From Bernardetia sp042180575 (GTDB lineage Bacteria; Bacteroidota; Bacteroidia; Cytophagales; Bernardetiaceae): a stretch of DNA of 64,000 bases. The translations under genes were made by a program, and so were the position numbers. Below the pieces are notes generated by a model. It worked only from the letters and a program-made list of their open reading frames with translations. It was not told where the DNA came from and did no database searches. The stretch spans positions 1 through 64,000 of the forward strand of contig NZ_CP170094.1 in assembly GCF_042180575.1 (NCBI RefSeq), read 5' to 3'. This document shows, in pieces, positions 1-7,380 of this stretch (position 1 is the stretch's first letter; every line of letters starts with the position of its first letter).

Positions 1-62
1 GAAAAATTAAATAATTGTCTATTCCTAACATATTGTTGCAGGTTTTTAGATATATTAAATAT

Positions 63-1497
63 AAGAGGCTGTCCGAAAAGGTCAGCCTCTTTTTTATGCA
101 GCTATTTTGAGTATTTCTTCTTCTTGGATGATTTTTTTGAAGATAAAAAATATCATAAAAAGCTGATTTTTTAGAATTGAAAGTGTTTTTTAACTTATCG
201 GTAGTTTTTGCCACCATTTTTCTAAAATTATTCCCAAGAGCCATCAGTAAAAACTCCATTTTTACTTTTTCTAAGCCTTTAAAAGTAAATCTGTTAAATT
301 TATTGTTGTATTTGAGTTGCCCAAAAACAGCCTCTACTTCTTAGGATGTTTGCTGCGCTGCTCTAGTCCTTTTTCACTCGTTAGTAAATTTCTAGCTTTT
401 TCTTTAAGTTGGTTTAAACGATGATTTACTTGTATTATCGGACAGACATAAAAATCTAATTCTTTGTTGTAAAATAAACTCTGAACCAAAAAAGGATTGT
501 TTTTCCTTTTTTATTCTTTATGAAAATAATTGTACTTAACGTAGGCTGTAATTTCTTTTTTCTCAAGTAGTTCGTAATTTTCTTCACTTCCATATCCTGC
601 ATCAGCGACTACTTCTTTACTTTGTTTGTTGTACTGGTTTTCAAATCCTTCTAAATGCTGTATCTGTTTTACTATACGAATTTCTACAGCCTAAAATTTT
701 TAAAGATTCTTCATATTTACTTAATCTAGGAAGATACTCATCTTGCATTTTTTTTAGCTCTCTTGCTTGTTGTTTACTTGGTTCTTTTAGTTTTTTATTG
801 ATTTGAGCAAGTTTTTCTCTTAATAGTTCTGAATCTAAGGCAGTAGGTACTTCTTCTTTGTTTTCTTCTTGATTATCGGATTGAATGCTACTTTCAATAT
901 CAGATAAAATTTTATTGACTTTAGTTTCTAACTTTTCCTTATTTTTTTCAATGCTACCACGCCAAACAGTATAACGATTAGAACAAGCCTCTATTTTTGT
1001 TCCGTCATAACCCATTTCAACCAACATGTTAACCACTTCTCCAAACAAACGGTGAATATGTGCCTTCAAAATTTTTCCTCTAAAGTCATTAATTGTTCTA
1101 AAATCTGGGGTAGAATTTCCTGATAAATACATAAAATGAATATTCTCCCCAAGAGCTTTAGCTATTTTACGACAAGAATAAATATTGGATAAATAAGAAT
1201 AGAATAGCACTTTAACAAGCATTCTTGGATGATAAGCTGAACAACCTCCTCCTTTATATTGGGAAATCAAATCGCTAATATCCAACGAATCAACCACCTT
1301 TTCAACTAAACGAACAGGATGATGAGCTGGAATTTTATCAAATATATTAACAGGAAAAAGTTCGGGTTGTGAACCACTTTGATTTTTAAAAACTACTTTT
1401 GACATAGCATATCTAACTAAAACATGAAATATATATATCGAAAATACACTTTTTTTACAATAAAAAAAGGCTATCCGTACTTTTCGGACAGCCTCTT
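63..1497. mobile_element. Degenerate IS1182-type insertion sequence
   Basis: An 18-base perfect terminal inverted repeat, AAGAGGCTGTCCGAAAAG, lies at 63-80 and, inverted, at 1480-1497. It encloses a minus-strand transposase reading frame that is broken. The element is about 1.44 kb, shorter than the roughly 1.7 kb usual for the family, in line with the internal deletions seen in the transposase. Each end also folds on itself: AAGAGGCTG is answered by CAGCCTCTT at 63-91, and AGGCTATCCG by CGGACAGCCT near 1468-1494. No target duplication could be assigned. The element is probably no longer mobile by itself, although its ends are intact. Confidence 0.88.
93..1405 (-). pseudogene. IS1182 family transposase, broken
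   Basis: The intact N-terminal part (254 codons, 1405 down to 641) has the IS1182/IS5-like start (PHHPVRLVEKVVD, YHPRMLVKVLFYSY, SGNSTPDFRTINDFRG, EMGYDGTKIEA). It then runs out of frame. Reading on by hand, HLEGFENQYNKQSKEVVADAG resumes in another frame immediately after SYSKTD, so the segment normally between them (roughly 60 residues) is missing. Further on, a TAA interrupts YFHKE/KRKNNPF, a second deletion joins CPI to IQVNHRLNQ, and one base is lost before EVEAVFGQLKYNN. The C-terminal part (FTFKGLEKVKMEF, GNNFRKMVAK) is still recognisable down to about position 93. With at least four lesions the gene must be inactive. Confidence 0.9.
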
Positions 1498-1522
1498 TTG
1501 TGTTTTTTAAAACAATAAAATT

Positions 1523-2284
1523 CTACTTAAATTTTACACTGTTTCCAACATTTGCTTTTTTATCTTCTTGGAGTAATTCCATAAAAGGAATTGTCATGGT
1601 TAGTGTTTTTCCATCCTCTGAAACTGTCGTATTTTTTTTATTAGAATATGATTTTACTTTATTCGGAACATGAACAATGTAGGTATAGTTTGCATTTCCA
1701 AAAAACATTTGCAACATCTGTTTCATTTGTGCTTTTTCTTCCTCAGTTTGTTCTGTACCATTTTCTTTTTTATCTCCCATGAGTTCTGACATATCCATTC
1801 CACTATCTCCCATAGAGAACAAATTTGCTTTAGTCAACTGCCCTTTTTTGAAAGAATACAATTTTTTCATGACCTTTAACTCACCTTTTTCTTCTCCCTC
1901 TTTATTTTTTTCTGCTGTATTTATAGCTCTATTTAGAGCATCTATGTCTGCAAAATCGTACATAATTGTATATTTTAATTCTTCTGTCGAACTTGCTGTT
2001 TTGATATTTGAGATGCCTTTTATTTTAGATAGTTTTACTTTGGTTTCTTCCATTGTAGAATCCATTTTGTTCATATCTTTATTGGCATTTTTGGCAGAAT
2101 CACTTTGCATGTTCAATGCCATTTGTATCATTGGGTTACTGCCCATATCAATTGTTTGAATAAATGAACCTGAACCATCTTTATTAATGGTAATTTCCTC
2201 TTTTAAGTCAAAACAACTGGTCAGTAAAATAGCTAAAGTTGCTACAAGGAATAAACTATAAAATCGTTTGAAAATATTTTTCAT
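1523..2284 (-). CDS. Predicted lipoprotein of unknown function
   Basis: The 253-residue product starts with a lipoprotein signal: MKNIFKRFYSLF, a hydrophobic stretch, and the lipobox LTSC with the cysteine at residue 24. The mature protein is hydrophilic and methionine-rich in the middle, and begins with EEITINKDGSGSFIQTIDMG, a beta-strand-like pattern common in Bacteroidota periplasmic lipoproteins. I do not recognise a named family with certainty. It stands alone, divergent from holA, and ends 26 bases from the edge of the IS element. An ORF on the other strand within it (1779-2159) is judged a shadow. Confidence 0.8.
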   Translation of the reverse strand: MKNIFKRFYSLFLVATLAILLTSCFDLKEEITINKDGSGSFIQTIDMGSNPMIQMALNMQSDSAKNANKDMNKMDSTMEETKVKLSKIKGISNIKTASSTEELKYTIMYDFADIDALNRAINTAEKNKEGEEKGELKVMKKLYSFKKGQLTKANLFSMGDSGMDMSELMGDKKENGTEQTEEEKAQMKQMLQMFFGNANYTYIVHVPNKVKSYSNKKNTTVSEDGKTLTMTIPFMELLQEDKKANVGNSVKFK

Positions 2285-2505
2285 GAAAAAATGGAATAAG
2301 TAAATAAAAAGTAATAAAATCTAAAATCCTATTTAACGGACAAATAGACTTTATAGTTCACAATGTATATGCCATTTGAAAAAATAGGTGAAAAATATTG
2401 TTTATCGATTATACAAAATGAATAAACTCAAATTTAGATTATATTTGTATAAAATAGAACAAAAACCCTCCAAACAATCTCCAACAAGGATAAAAAGAAT
2501 TAGTT

Positions 2506-3543
2506 ATGCCCAAAAAACCAGAAGAAATTTTAAAAGATTTAAGTGCAGGAAAATTTTCTCCTTTTTATTTTTTGATGGGAGAAGAATCTTTTTATATAGA
2601 CAAAATTTCAGATTATATTGAGGAAAATGCTTTAGAAAAATCAGAAAGAAGTTTTAATCAAACAGTTTTGTATGGAAAAGATATTCAGATGAAAGATATT
2701 ATTTCTCAAGCCAAACAGTTTCCTGTCATGGCAATGCGTCAAGTAGTAATTGTGAAAGAAGCACAAGAAATAAGCGATTTTGGAAGAGAAGCAGCCAAAA
2801 CACAACTTCAAAGTTATGCCGAAAAAGCTGTTCCTACGACAGTTTTGGTTTTCTTGTACAAACATAAAAAATTAGCTCTCAATACAAAACTTGCCAAAGC
2901 AATAGACAAACATGCTATTTTGGTAGAATCAAAACCACTCTATGAAAATCAAGTTCCTGCTTGGATTGGAAATTATTTGCAACAAAAAAAATATAGAATT
3001 ACACCTGATGCAACAGCTTGGCTTATCGAAAATGTAGGCATAGAACTCTCAAGGTTAGCCAACGAAATAGATAAATTATTACTCAACTTTGGCAAAGCAG
3101 ATGCAAGTTCGCAGCCTTCACAAATCACAACCGAACTTGTAAAAAAATATATTGGAACGACAAAAGAATACAATGTCTTTGATTTACAACGAGCTATTGC
3201 TCAACGAAATAGCCTCAAAACACATAAAATTATAAATACTTTTGCAGCTAATCCAAAAGATAACCCTGTTATTCCGATTGTTTCTTCACTGTTTGGATAT
3301 TTTTGTAAACTTATTTTGATACACAAAAATCAAGGAAAAAGTAACAATGAATTAGCAGGAATTTTGAAAGTCAGTCCTTTTTTTGTCAAAGATTACTCAG
3401 CAGCAGCTCGTAATTATAATATTCCTAAGATTTTATTTGTTTTGCATGCTCTTCGTATTGCTGATGCTCAATCCAAAGGTATAAATAGTAGTGCTAAAGA
3501 GGGGGAGATTCTGAGAGAATTAGCTGTACGAATCTTAGGATAA
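2506..3543 (+). CDS. holA: DNA polymerase III subunit delta
   Basis: The 345-residue protein matches HolA in length and pattern. The N-terminal AAA+-like part starts PEEILKDLSAGKFSPFYFLMGEE (residues about 4-26) and includes the YIDKISDYI helix. The middle has WIGNYLQQKKYRITPDATAWL and VGIELSRLANEIDKLLL, typical of the delta subunit, and the C-terminal helical domain has FDLQRAIAQRN. The delta subunit opens the sliding clamp as part of the clamp-loader complex. A TATATTTG box at 2440-2447 fits a Bacteroidota -7 element, although no matching -33 TTG was found. The start ATG at 2506 precedes MPKKPEE, the usual form in relatives. Confidence 0.95.
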   Translation: MPKKPEEILKDLSAGKFSPFYFLMGEESFYIDKISDYIEENALEKSERSFNQTVLYGKDIQMKDIISQAKQFPVMAMRQVVIVKEAQEISDFGREAAKTQLQSYAEKAVPTTVLVFLYKHKKLALNTKLAKAIDKHAILVESKPLYENQVPAWIGNYLQQKKYRITPDATAWLIENVGIELSRLANEIDKLLLNFGKADASSQPSQITTELVKKYIGTTKEYNVFDLQRAIAQRNSLKTHKIINTFAANPKDNPVIPIVSSLFGYFCKLILIHKNQGKSNNELAGILKVSPFFVKDYSAAARNYNIPKILFVLHALRIADAQSKGINSSAKEGEILRELAVRILG

Positions 3544-3586
3544 ATATAAAAAAAGAAAAAAATCGGCGTTTTTGCTGTTTTAACGA

Positions 3587-3756
3587 TATACTCATACGTT
3601 TTTGGTTTTCGAAAGTAAAATTTATCAGTACACCTCAAAGGTGTCAGATAATTTATTTTTTGAACTGTACTGACACTTATGAACGGCTTTAGCCCTCAAT
3701 GAAGTTAAAGTGTCTGACAGTTTTATGTTTTCGAAAACCATTTTTGATTGAGTATA
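3587..3756. repeat. MITE-like repeat, family 1, copy 1
   Basis: This 170-base element begins TATACTCA and ends TGAGTATA. Inside the ends, GGTTTTCGAAA and TTTCGAAAACC are also inverted, giving imperfect terminal repeats of about 35 bases. Almost the same sequence occurs in reverse orientation at 33266-33434. A TA at each outer edge would fit a TA target duplication as made by IS630/Tc1-type elements (inference). The element fills much of the 444-base gap between holA and the next gene; the rest of that gap (3544-3586 and 3757-3987) is AT-rich, with no other signal that I can see. Confidence 0.85.
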
Positions 3757-3987
3757 GCAACATCAATAACTATAAAAAGCATTTTATTGTAAATAAATTG
3801 AATTTTTTTGCAAAAAAAATAGATTTTATTAGTAGATTAAAGATGTAAGTAAAAAATAAACATTTTTGTAATTGTTAGGTTTTAAAATAATATATTACTT
3901 TATCAACCATTTGTTAAGTTTTAAATTACTAAATTATTGGTAAGTTGATTGTATTCTAAAATTTTATTCCATTCCATTTCTATCTAA

Positions 3988-4998
3988 ATGTTTGAAAAAG
4001 AACAACATATTGCTCAGCAAGCTCAATTACTTCTCAATCAAAATCTGACTGCTGAAGAATGGAAAACAGCGTATGCACATTTGGCTTTAGATTATGCTGA
4101 TTTGTTGGCTGATATGAAATTTTTGACAAAAATTAGCGATAGATTACAAAACAAATTATCATTAATTAATGAAGAAGTTATCAATCATTCTGTTCAACTA
4201 GAAAATGCAAAAAAGTTAATTGCAATTCAGAATGAAAAACTTGAAAAAAAGGTAAACGAGCGTACTTCTGATGTAAGAAATGCCTATTCACAGCTTTTGG
4301 CAACACATTCCGAACTTGACCAGTTTGTTTATAGAGCTTCTCATGACTTAAAAGGACCCATTGTTCGGCTTATGGGCTTGTGTCAAGTTGCAAATTTGGA
4401 AGTAAAAGACCCATTAGCCATCGAATATTTGCAGCGTATCGGAAAAACATCTTCTGAAATGAATAAAGTTTTGGAAAATCTCTTACTTATCAATACACTT
4501 AAAAATGAAGTCGCAACACCATCAACTTTTTCTGTTTTAAAAGAGATTAAAAAAATATATCAAACACTAGGATTTCTTTCCAATTATGCCAAAACAGAGT
4601 TTGATATAGAATCTGAAATGAGTATGATAAACTTTTATACAGATATAGAATTTTTCAAAACAATTATCAAAAATTTATTCGAATTTGCACTTAAACACAT
4701 AGATGTTAAAGAAAATAAAAAATCATATATTCAAGTACAAGTTTTTCAAAAATTAACTGATTTGGAAATTATCATTAGTTATAATGGAATTGAAATTCCT
4801 ACCTCCAATTATCATCTTATTTTTAATTTGTTTCACAAAGTAGCTAATCTTGATGAATCCACAGGAACAGAACTTTATACGACACAACTAGCAGCTTACA
4901 AATTACATGGCTCCGTAATTTTATTAGAATCTACAAGTAATAAAACAACTTTTAGTCTTCATTTACCTAAATTTGATAACAAAATGGTAATCAATTAA
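3988..4998 (+). CDS. Histidine-kinase-like protein with degenerate ATP site
   Basis: This 336-residue cytoplasmic protein has no membrane segment or sensor domain. Residues 55-110 form a coiled coil (LEKKVNERTSDVRNAY), followed by a HisKA H-box, ASHDLKGPI, with the phospho-acceptor at His119. The region that should be the HATPase domain is altered. The N-box reads NLFEFALKH, with Phe in place of the second Asn; the G1 box reads SYNGIEIP where DNGxGI is expected; and the G2 region reads GTELYTTQLAAY without the GxGLGL glycines. Relatives with the same coiled coil/HisKA arrangement are active kinases, so this one is probably a pseudokinase or a phosphotransfer/dimerisation protein (inference). 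No response regulator is adjacent. Confidence 0.8.
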   Translation: MFEKEQHIAQQAQLLLNQNLTAEEWKTAYAHLALDYADLLADMKFLTKISDRLQNKLSLINEEVINHSVQLENAKKLIAIQNEKLEKKVNERTSDVRNAYSQLLATHSELDQFVYRASHDLKGPIVRLMGLCQVANLEVKDPLAIEYLQRIGKTSSEMNKVLENLLLINTLKNEVATPSTFSVLKEIKKIYQTLGFLSNYAKTEFDIESEMSMINFYTDIEFFKTIIKNLFEFALKHIDVKENKKSYIQVQVFQKLTDLEIIISYNGIEIPTSNYHLIFNLFHKVANLDESTGTELYTTQLAAYKLHGSVILLESTSNKTTFSLHLPKFDNKMVIN

Positions 4999-5028
4999 TA
5001 CAATGATAATTTACCAAATTATTTACTT

Positions 5029-5676
5029 ATGGAGCTACATTTGAAACGCTTACAAACTCAACTCAAAAAATGTTATCCATATCTAGAAAGATGGGGAAGA
5101 AAACAAAATAATATTTGGGATAAACAAACTAATTTTATTTACAAAGTAAAACATTTTGGGCAACTAGAAAACGAATTAAAACTAAGGTTTGAAGAAGAAC
5201 CAAACTTTGAAAAATTGCGTATTTATGCACTTAATCGTTGGTATAACTTTTGGTCTGCTAAAGGAATTGAATATATTTTTTGTTGTTATCCAAATGTAAA
5301 TCCTCATTCTGACCCTTATCATCAATTTATAGATTTTTGGATTGATGAAATTCCCTTTGACCACAAAACAAGTGTTTTTCCAAAAAAATACAATCAAAAT
5401 ATAGAGTTTGCCAAACAAAATCCGACTGATTTATTAAAATGGCTCTATGAAAATCAGTCGAAACAAAAACGATTTCATTTACAAAACCGTTTGTTTTTAA
5501 TCTTATACGAAAAGGAAGGAAATCATCAAAAACTAAAATCTGAAATTGACTTTATTCAGCCTATTATCGAAAATTATTTGCAGCATTTTTCTTTTGAAAA
5601 ACTTCAAAAATTAGAATTTGGGACAGACAAAGGAATAAAAACAGCGTATTCAGATTGTATTTTTATTGAAATGTAA
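5029..5676 (+). CDS. Hypothetical protein
   Basis: The 215-residue soluble protein is rich in Lys, Phe, Tyr and Trp. I do not recognise the family. Visible points are a charged N-terminal helix (LKRLQTQLKKCYPYLERWGRK) and a central FIDFWIDEIPFDHKTSVFPK segment whose ID...DHKTS spacing loosely recalls nuclease-like folds, though this is too weak to name. It starts 30 bases after the kinase-like gene and its stop lies 17 bases before the AraC regulator start, so the two could be cotranscribed. The start ATG at 5029 is the first in frame. Confidence 0.7.
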   Translation: MELHLKRLQTQLKKCYPYLERWGRKQNNIWDKQTNFIYKVKHFGQLENELKLRFEEEPNFEKLRIYALNRWYNFWSAKGIEYIFCCYPNVNPHSDPYHQFIDFWIDEIPFDHKTSVFPKKYNQNIEFAKQNPTDLLKWLYENQSKQKRFHLQNRLFLILYEKEGNHQKLKSEIDFIQPIIENYLQHFSFEKLQKLEFGTDKGIKTAYSDCIFIEM

Positions 5677-5693
5677 TTTTGAAATCAAGAAAT

Positions 5694-6443
5694 ATGCTTA
5701 ATAAATTCTATTTTGAAAAACAGTTTGGATTTTTTTATGGAAAGCTAAATGATAATAAATTACATCGTCATTATGCGTTACAAATTAGTTGTACACTTGG
5801 TAAAGAAATAGTTTTAAAAACAGAAACACAAGAATATAGACAAACTAATTTTTTTGTTCCTCCAAGAATAAAACATCAAATTTTAAATCAAGACAAACAA
5901 CTCATTATTTTGATAAATCCGTTGAGTGCCTTAGGACATCAATTTTATATAGAGTATGATAAATCAAAAGTCAGTGTTTTGGAAGAGTACTTCAAAAGTA
6001 ATTTATTGAGAATCTTGAAAAGGTATGAAAATGAACAAATACTGTTTGAAGATTTTTGTATAGAAATAAAAGAATGTTTATTGAATTATAAATGTAACTG
6101 CGAAAATAACAATCACTTAGAAGATGATAGAATAAAAAGAGCGATTGATTTTATGGATGAAAACTTTGATAGAATACTTTCTATGGAACAAATGGCTGAT
6201 TTTTGTTCGCTTTCCTCTACTCGTTTTCTCCATTTATTTAAAGAAAAAACAGGACTAAATTTTAGAAGGTATCAACTTTGGAACAAACTCATTTTTTCTC
6301 TTCCTCACCTTTCTTCTCATTTGATTACTGAAACAGCTCATCAGTTTGGTTTTACAGATAGCTCACATTACACACGAACTTTCAATGAAACGTTTGGAGT
6401 TACTCCCAAATTTTTTAAGGCTTCTAAAGAAGCGATAAAATAA
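5694..6443 (+). CDS. AraC family transcriptional regulator
   Basis: The C-terminal 100 residues are an AraC/XylS DNA-binding domain with two helix-turn-helix units: ILSMEQMADFCSLSSTRFLHLFKEKTG, and later ITETAHQFGFTDSSHYTRTFNETFGVTPK, where the GFxDxSHxxRxFxxxxGxTP signature is clear. The N-terminal part is short and cupin-like (LHRHYALQI, FFVPPRIKHQIL), the usual small-ligand-sensing half. The reading frame can be extended to a TTG at 5679, only two bases after the preceding stop, but the ATG at 5694 giving MLNKFYFEKQFGFFYG is the likelier start. The regulated genes are unknown; the neighbouring transglutaminase is one candidate. Confidence 0.9.
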   Translation: MLNKFYFEKQFGFFYGKLNDNKLHRHYALQISCTLGKEIVLKTETQEYRQTNFFVPPRIKHQILNQDKQLIILINPLSALGHQFYIEYDKSKVSVLEEYFKSNLLRILKRYENEQILFEDFCIEIKECLLNYKCNCENNNHLEDDRIKRAIDFMDENFDRILSMEQMADFCSLSSTRFLHLFKEKTGLNFRRYQLWNKLIFSLPHLSSHLITETAHQFGFTDSSHYTRTFNETFGVTPKFFKASKEAIK

Positions 6444-6557
6444 AACTTAGCCAGTTTATACAATTTTAGAGTTGAAATATATGGCAATTTTGTAAGAACA
6501 AAGAAGACAAATAATTTATTTCTGTTTTCTCAATTTTCACAAAAAACATCTAAAAAT

Positions 6558-7307
6558 ATGTACACTCCCATAAAAGAAATTGAAAACTATCAATCTACAA
6601 ATCAGTCAAAAAAATTTCTCAAGGAAACTCAACTTTTAAATTATTCAAACAGTCAGATTCAAGGTTTAATAAAAGAAAGAAATTGGTTGAAAATGAATTC
6701 TATCGAAAAAGTCAAATCTATTTATAATTATGTTCGTGATGAAATTAAATTTGGTTATAATAAAGCAGATGATATTTCGGCTTCACAAGTTTTGAAAGAT
6801 GGATACGGACAATGTAATACAAAGGCAACTTTACTGATGACTTTACTCAGAGCTTGTGAAATTCCAAATAGAATTCACGGTTTTACGATAGACAAAGCAT
6901 TGCAAAAAGGAGCAATAACAGGTATTTGGTATAAATTATCGCCAAAAAATATTTTACATAGTTGGGTAGAAGTTTATATAAATGACAAGTGGTATTTTTT
7001 GGAAGGTGTGATTTTAGACAAAGAATATTTATCTAAATTACAAACAGCAAATCAAGAATGCAAAACTACTTTTTGTGGATACGGAGCTTATACAGATAAC
7101 TTCAAAAACCCAGAAATTGAATGGAATTTGAACAATACTTATATTCAAGAGAAGGGAATTAATCAAGATTTTGGCTTATTTGATACACCAGATGAGTTTT
7201 ATCAAAAACACCAACAAAACTTAGGTTTCTTCAAGAGATTCATTTTTCAAAAAATAGTCAGAAATAAAATGAATCAAAATGTAGAGAGAATACGAAATAG
7301 CAAATAA
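6558..7307 (+). CDS. Transglutaminase-like domain protein
   Basis: This 249-residue protein carries a transglutaminase/protease-like core. Cys86 lies in GYGQCNTKA, His134 in LHSWVEVY and Asp154 in EGVILD, in the right order and spacing for a Cys-His-Asp triad. The preceding YNYVRDEIKFGY is the usual helix before the active site. No signal peptide is seen, so it is probably cytoplasmic. Such domains in bacteria act mostly as thiol proteases or amidases; the substrate is not evident here. It is followed by a strong bidirectional terminator shared with the convergent large secreted protein. Confidence 0.85.
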   Translation: MYTPIKEIENYQSTNQSKKFLKETQLLNYSNSQIQGLIKERNWLKMNSIEKVKSIYNYVRDEIKFGYNKADDISASQVLKDGYGQCNTKATLLMTLLRACEIPNRIHGFTIDKALQKGAITGIWYKLSPKNILHSWVEVYINDKWYFLEGVILDKEYLSKLQTANQECKTTFCGYGAYTDNFKNPEIEWNLNNTYIQEKGINQDFGLFDTPDEFYQKHQQNLGFFKRFIFQKIVRNKMNQNVERIRNSK

Positions 7308-7312
7308 TAATA

Positions 7313-7342
7313 AAAAACGGCTTCATTTACGAAGCCGTTTTT
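7313..7342. terminator. Bidirectional rho-independent terminator
   Basis: A perfect 12-base stem, AAAAACGGCTTC, pairs with GAAGCCGTTTTT across a six-base loop, with A and T runs on both sides. It lies between convergent genes ending at 7307 and 7381 and can serve both. Confidence 0.9.
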
Positions 7343-7380
7343 GTTTTTAATAAGAAAATATTGAGTAATAAAAATGAATG

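Noticed and set aside
1779..2159. 126-codon ORF opposite the lipoprotein gene
   Set aside because: It is antisense to a gene with a clear signal peptide and lipobox; it has no recognisable domain.
2388..2621. 77-codon ORF overlapping the start of holA
   Set aside because: Basic, low-complexity product; holA in the other frame is certain.
3587..3756. Possible CRISPR repeat units
   Set aside because: No regularly spaced direct repeats; the structure is a single inverted-repeat element.
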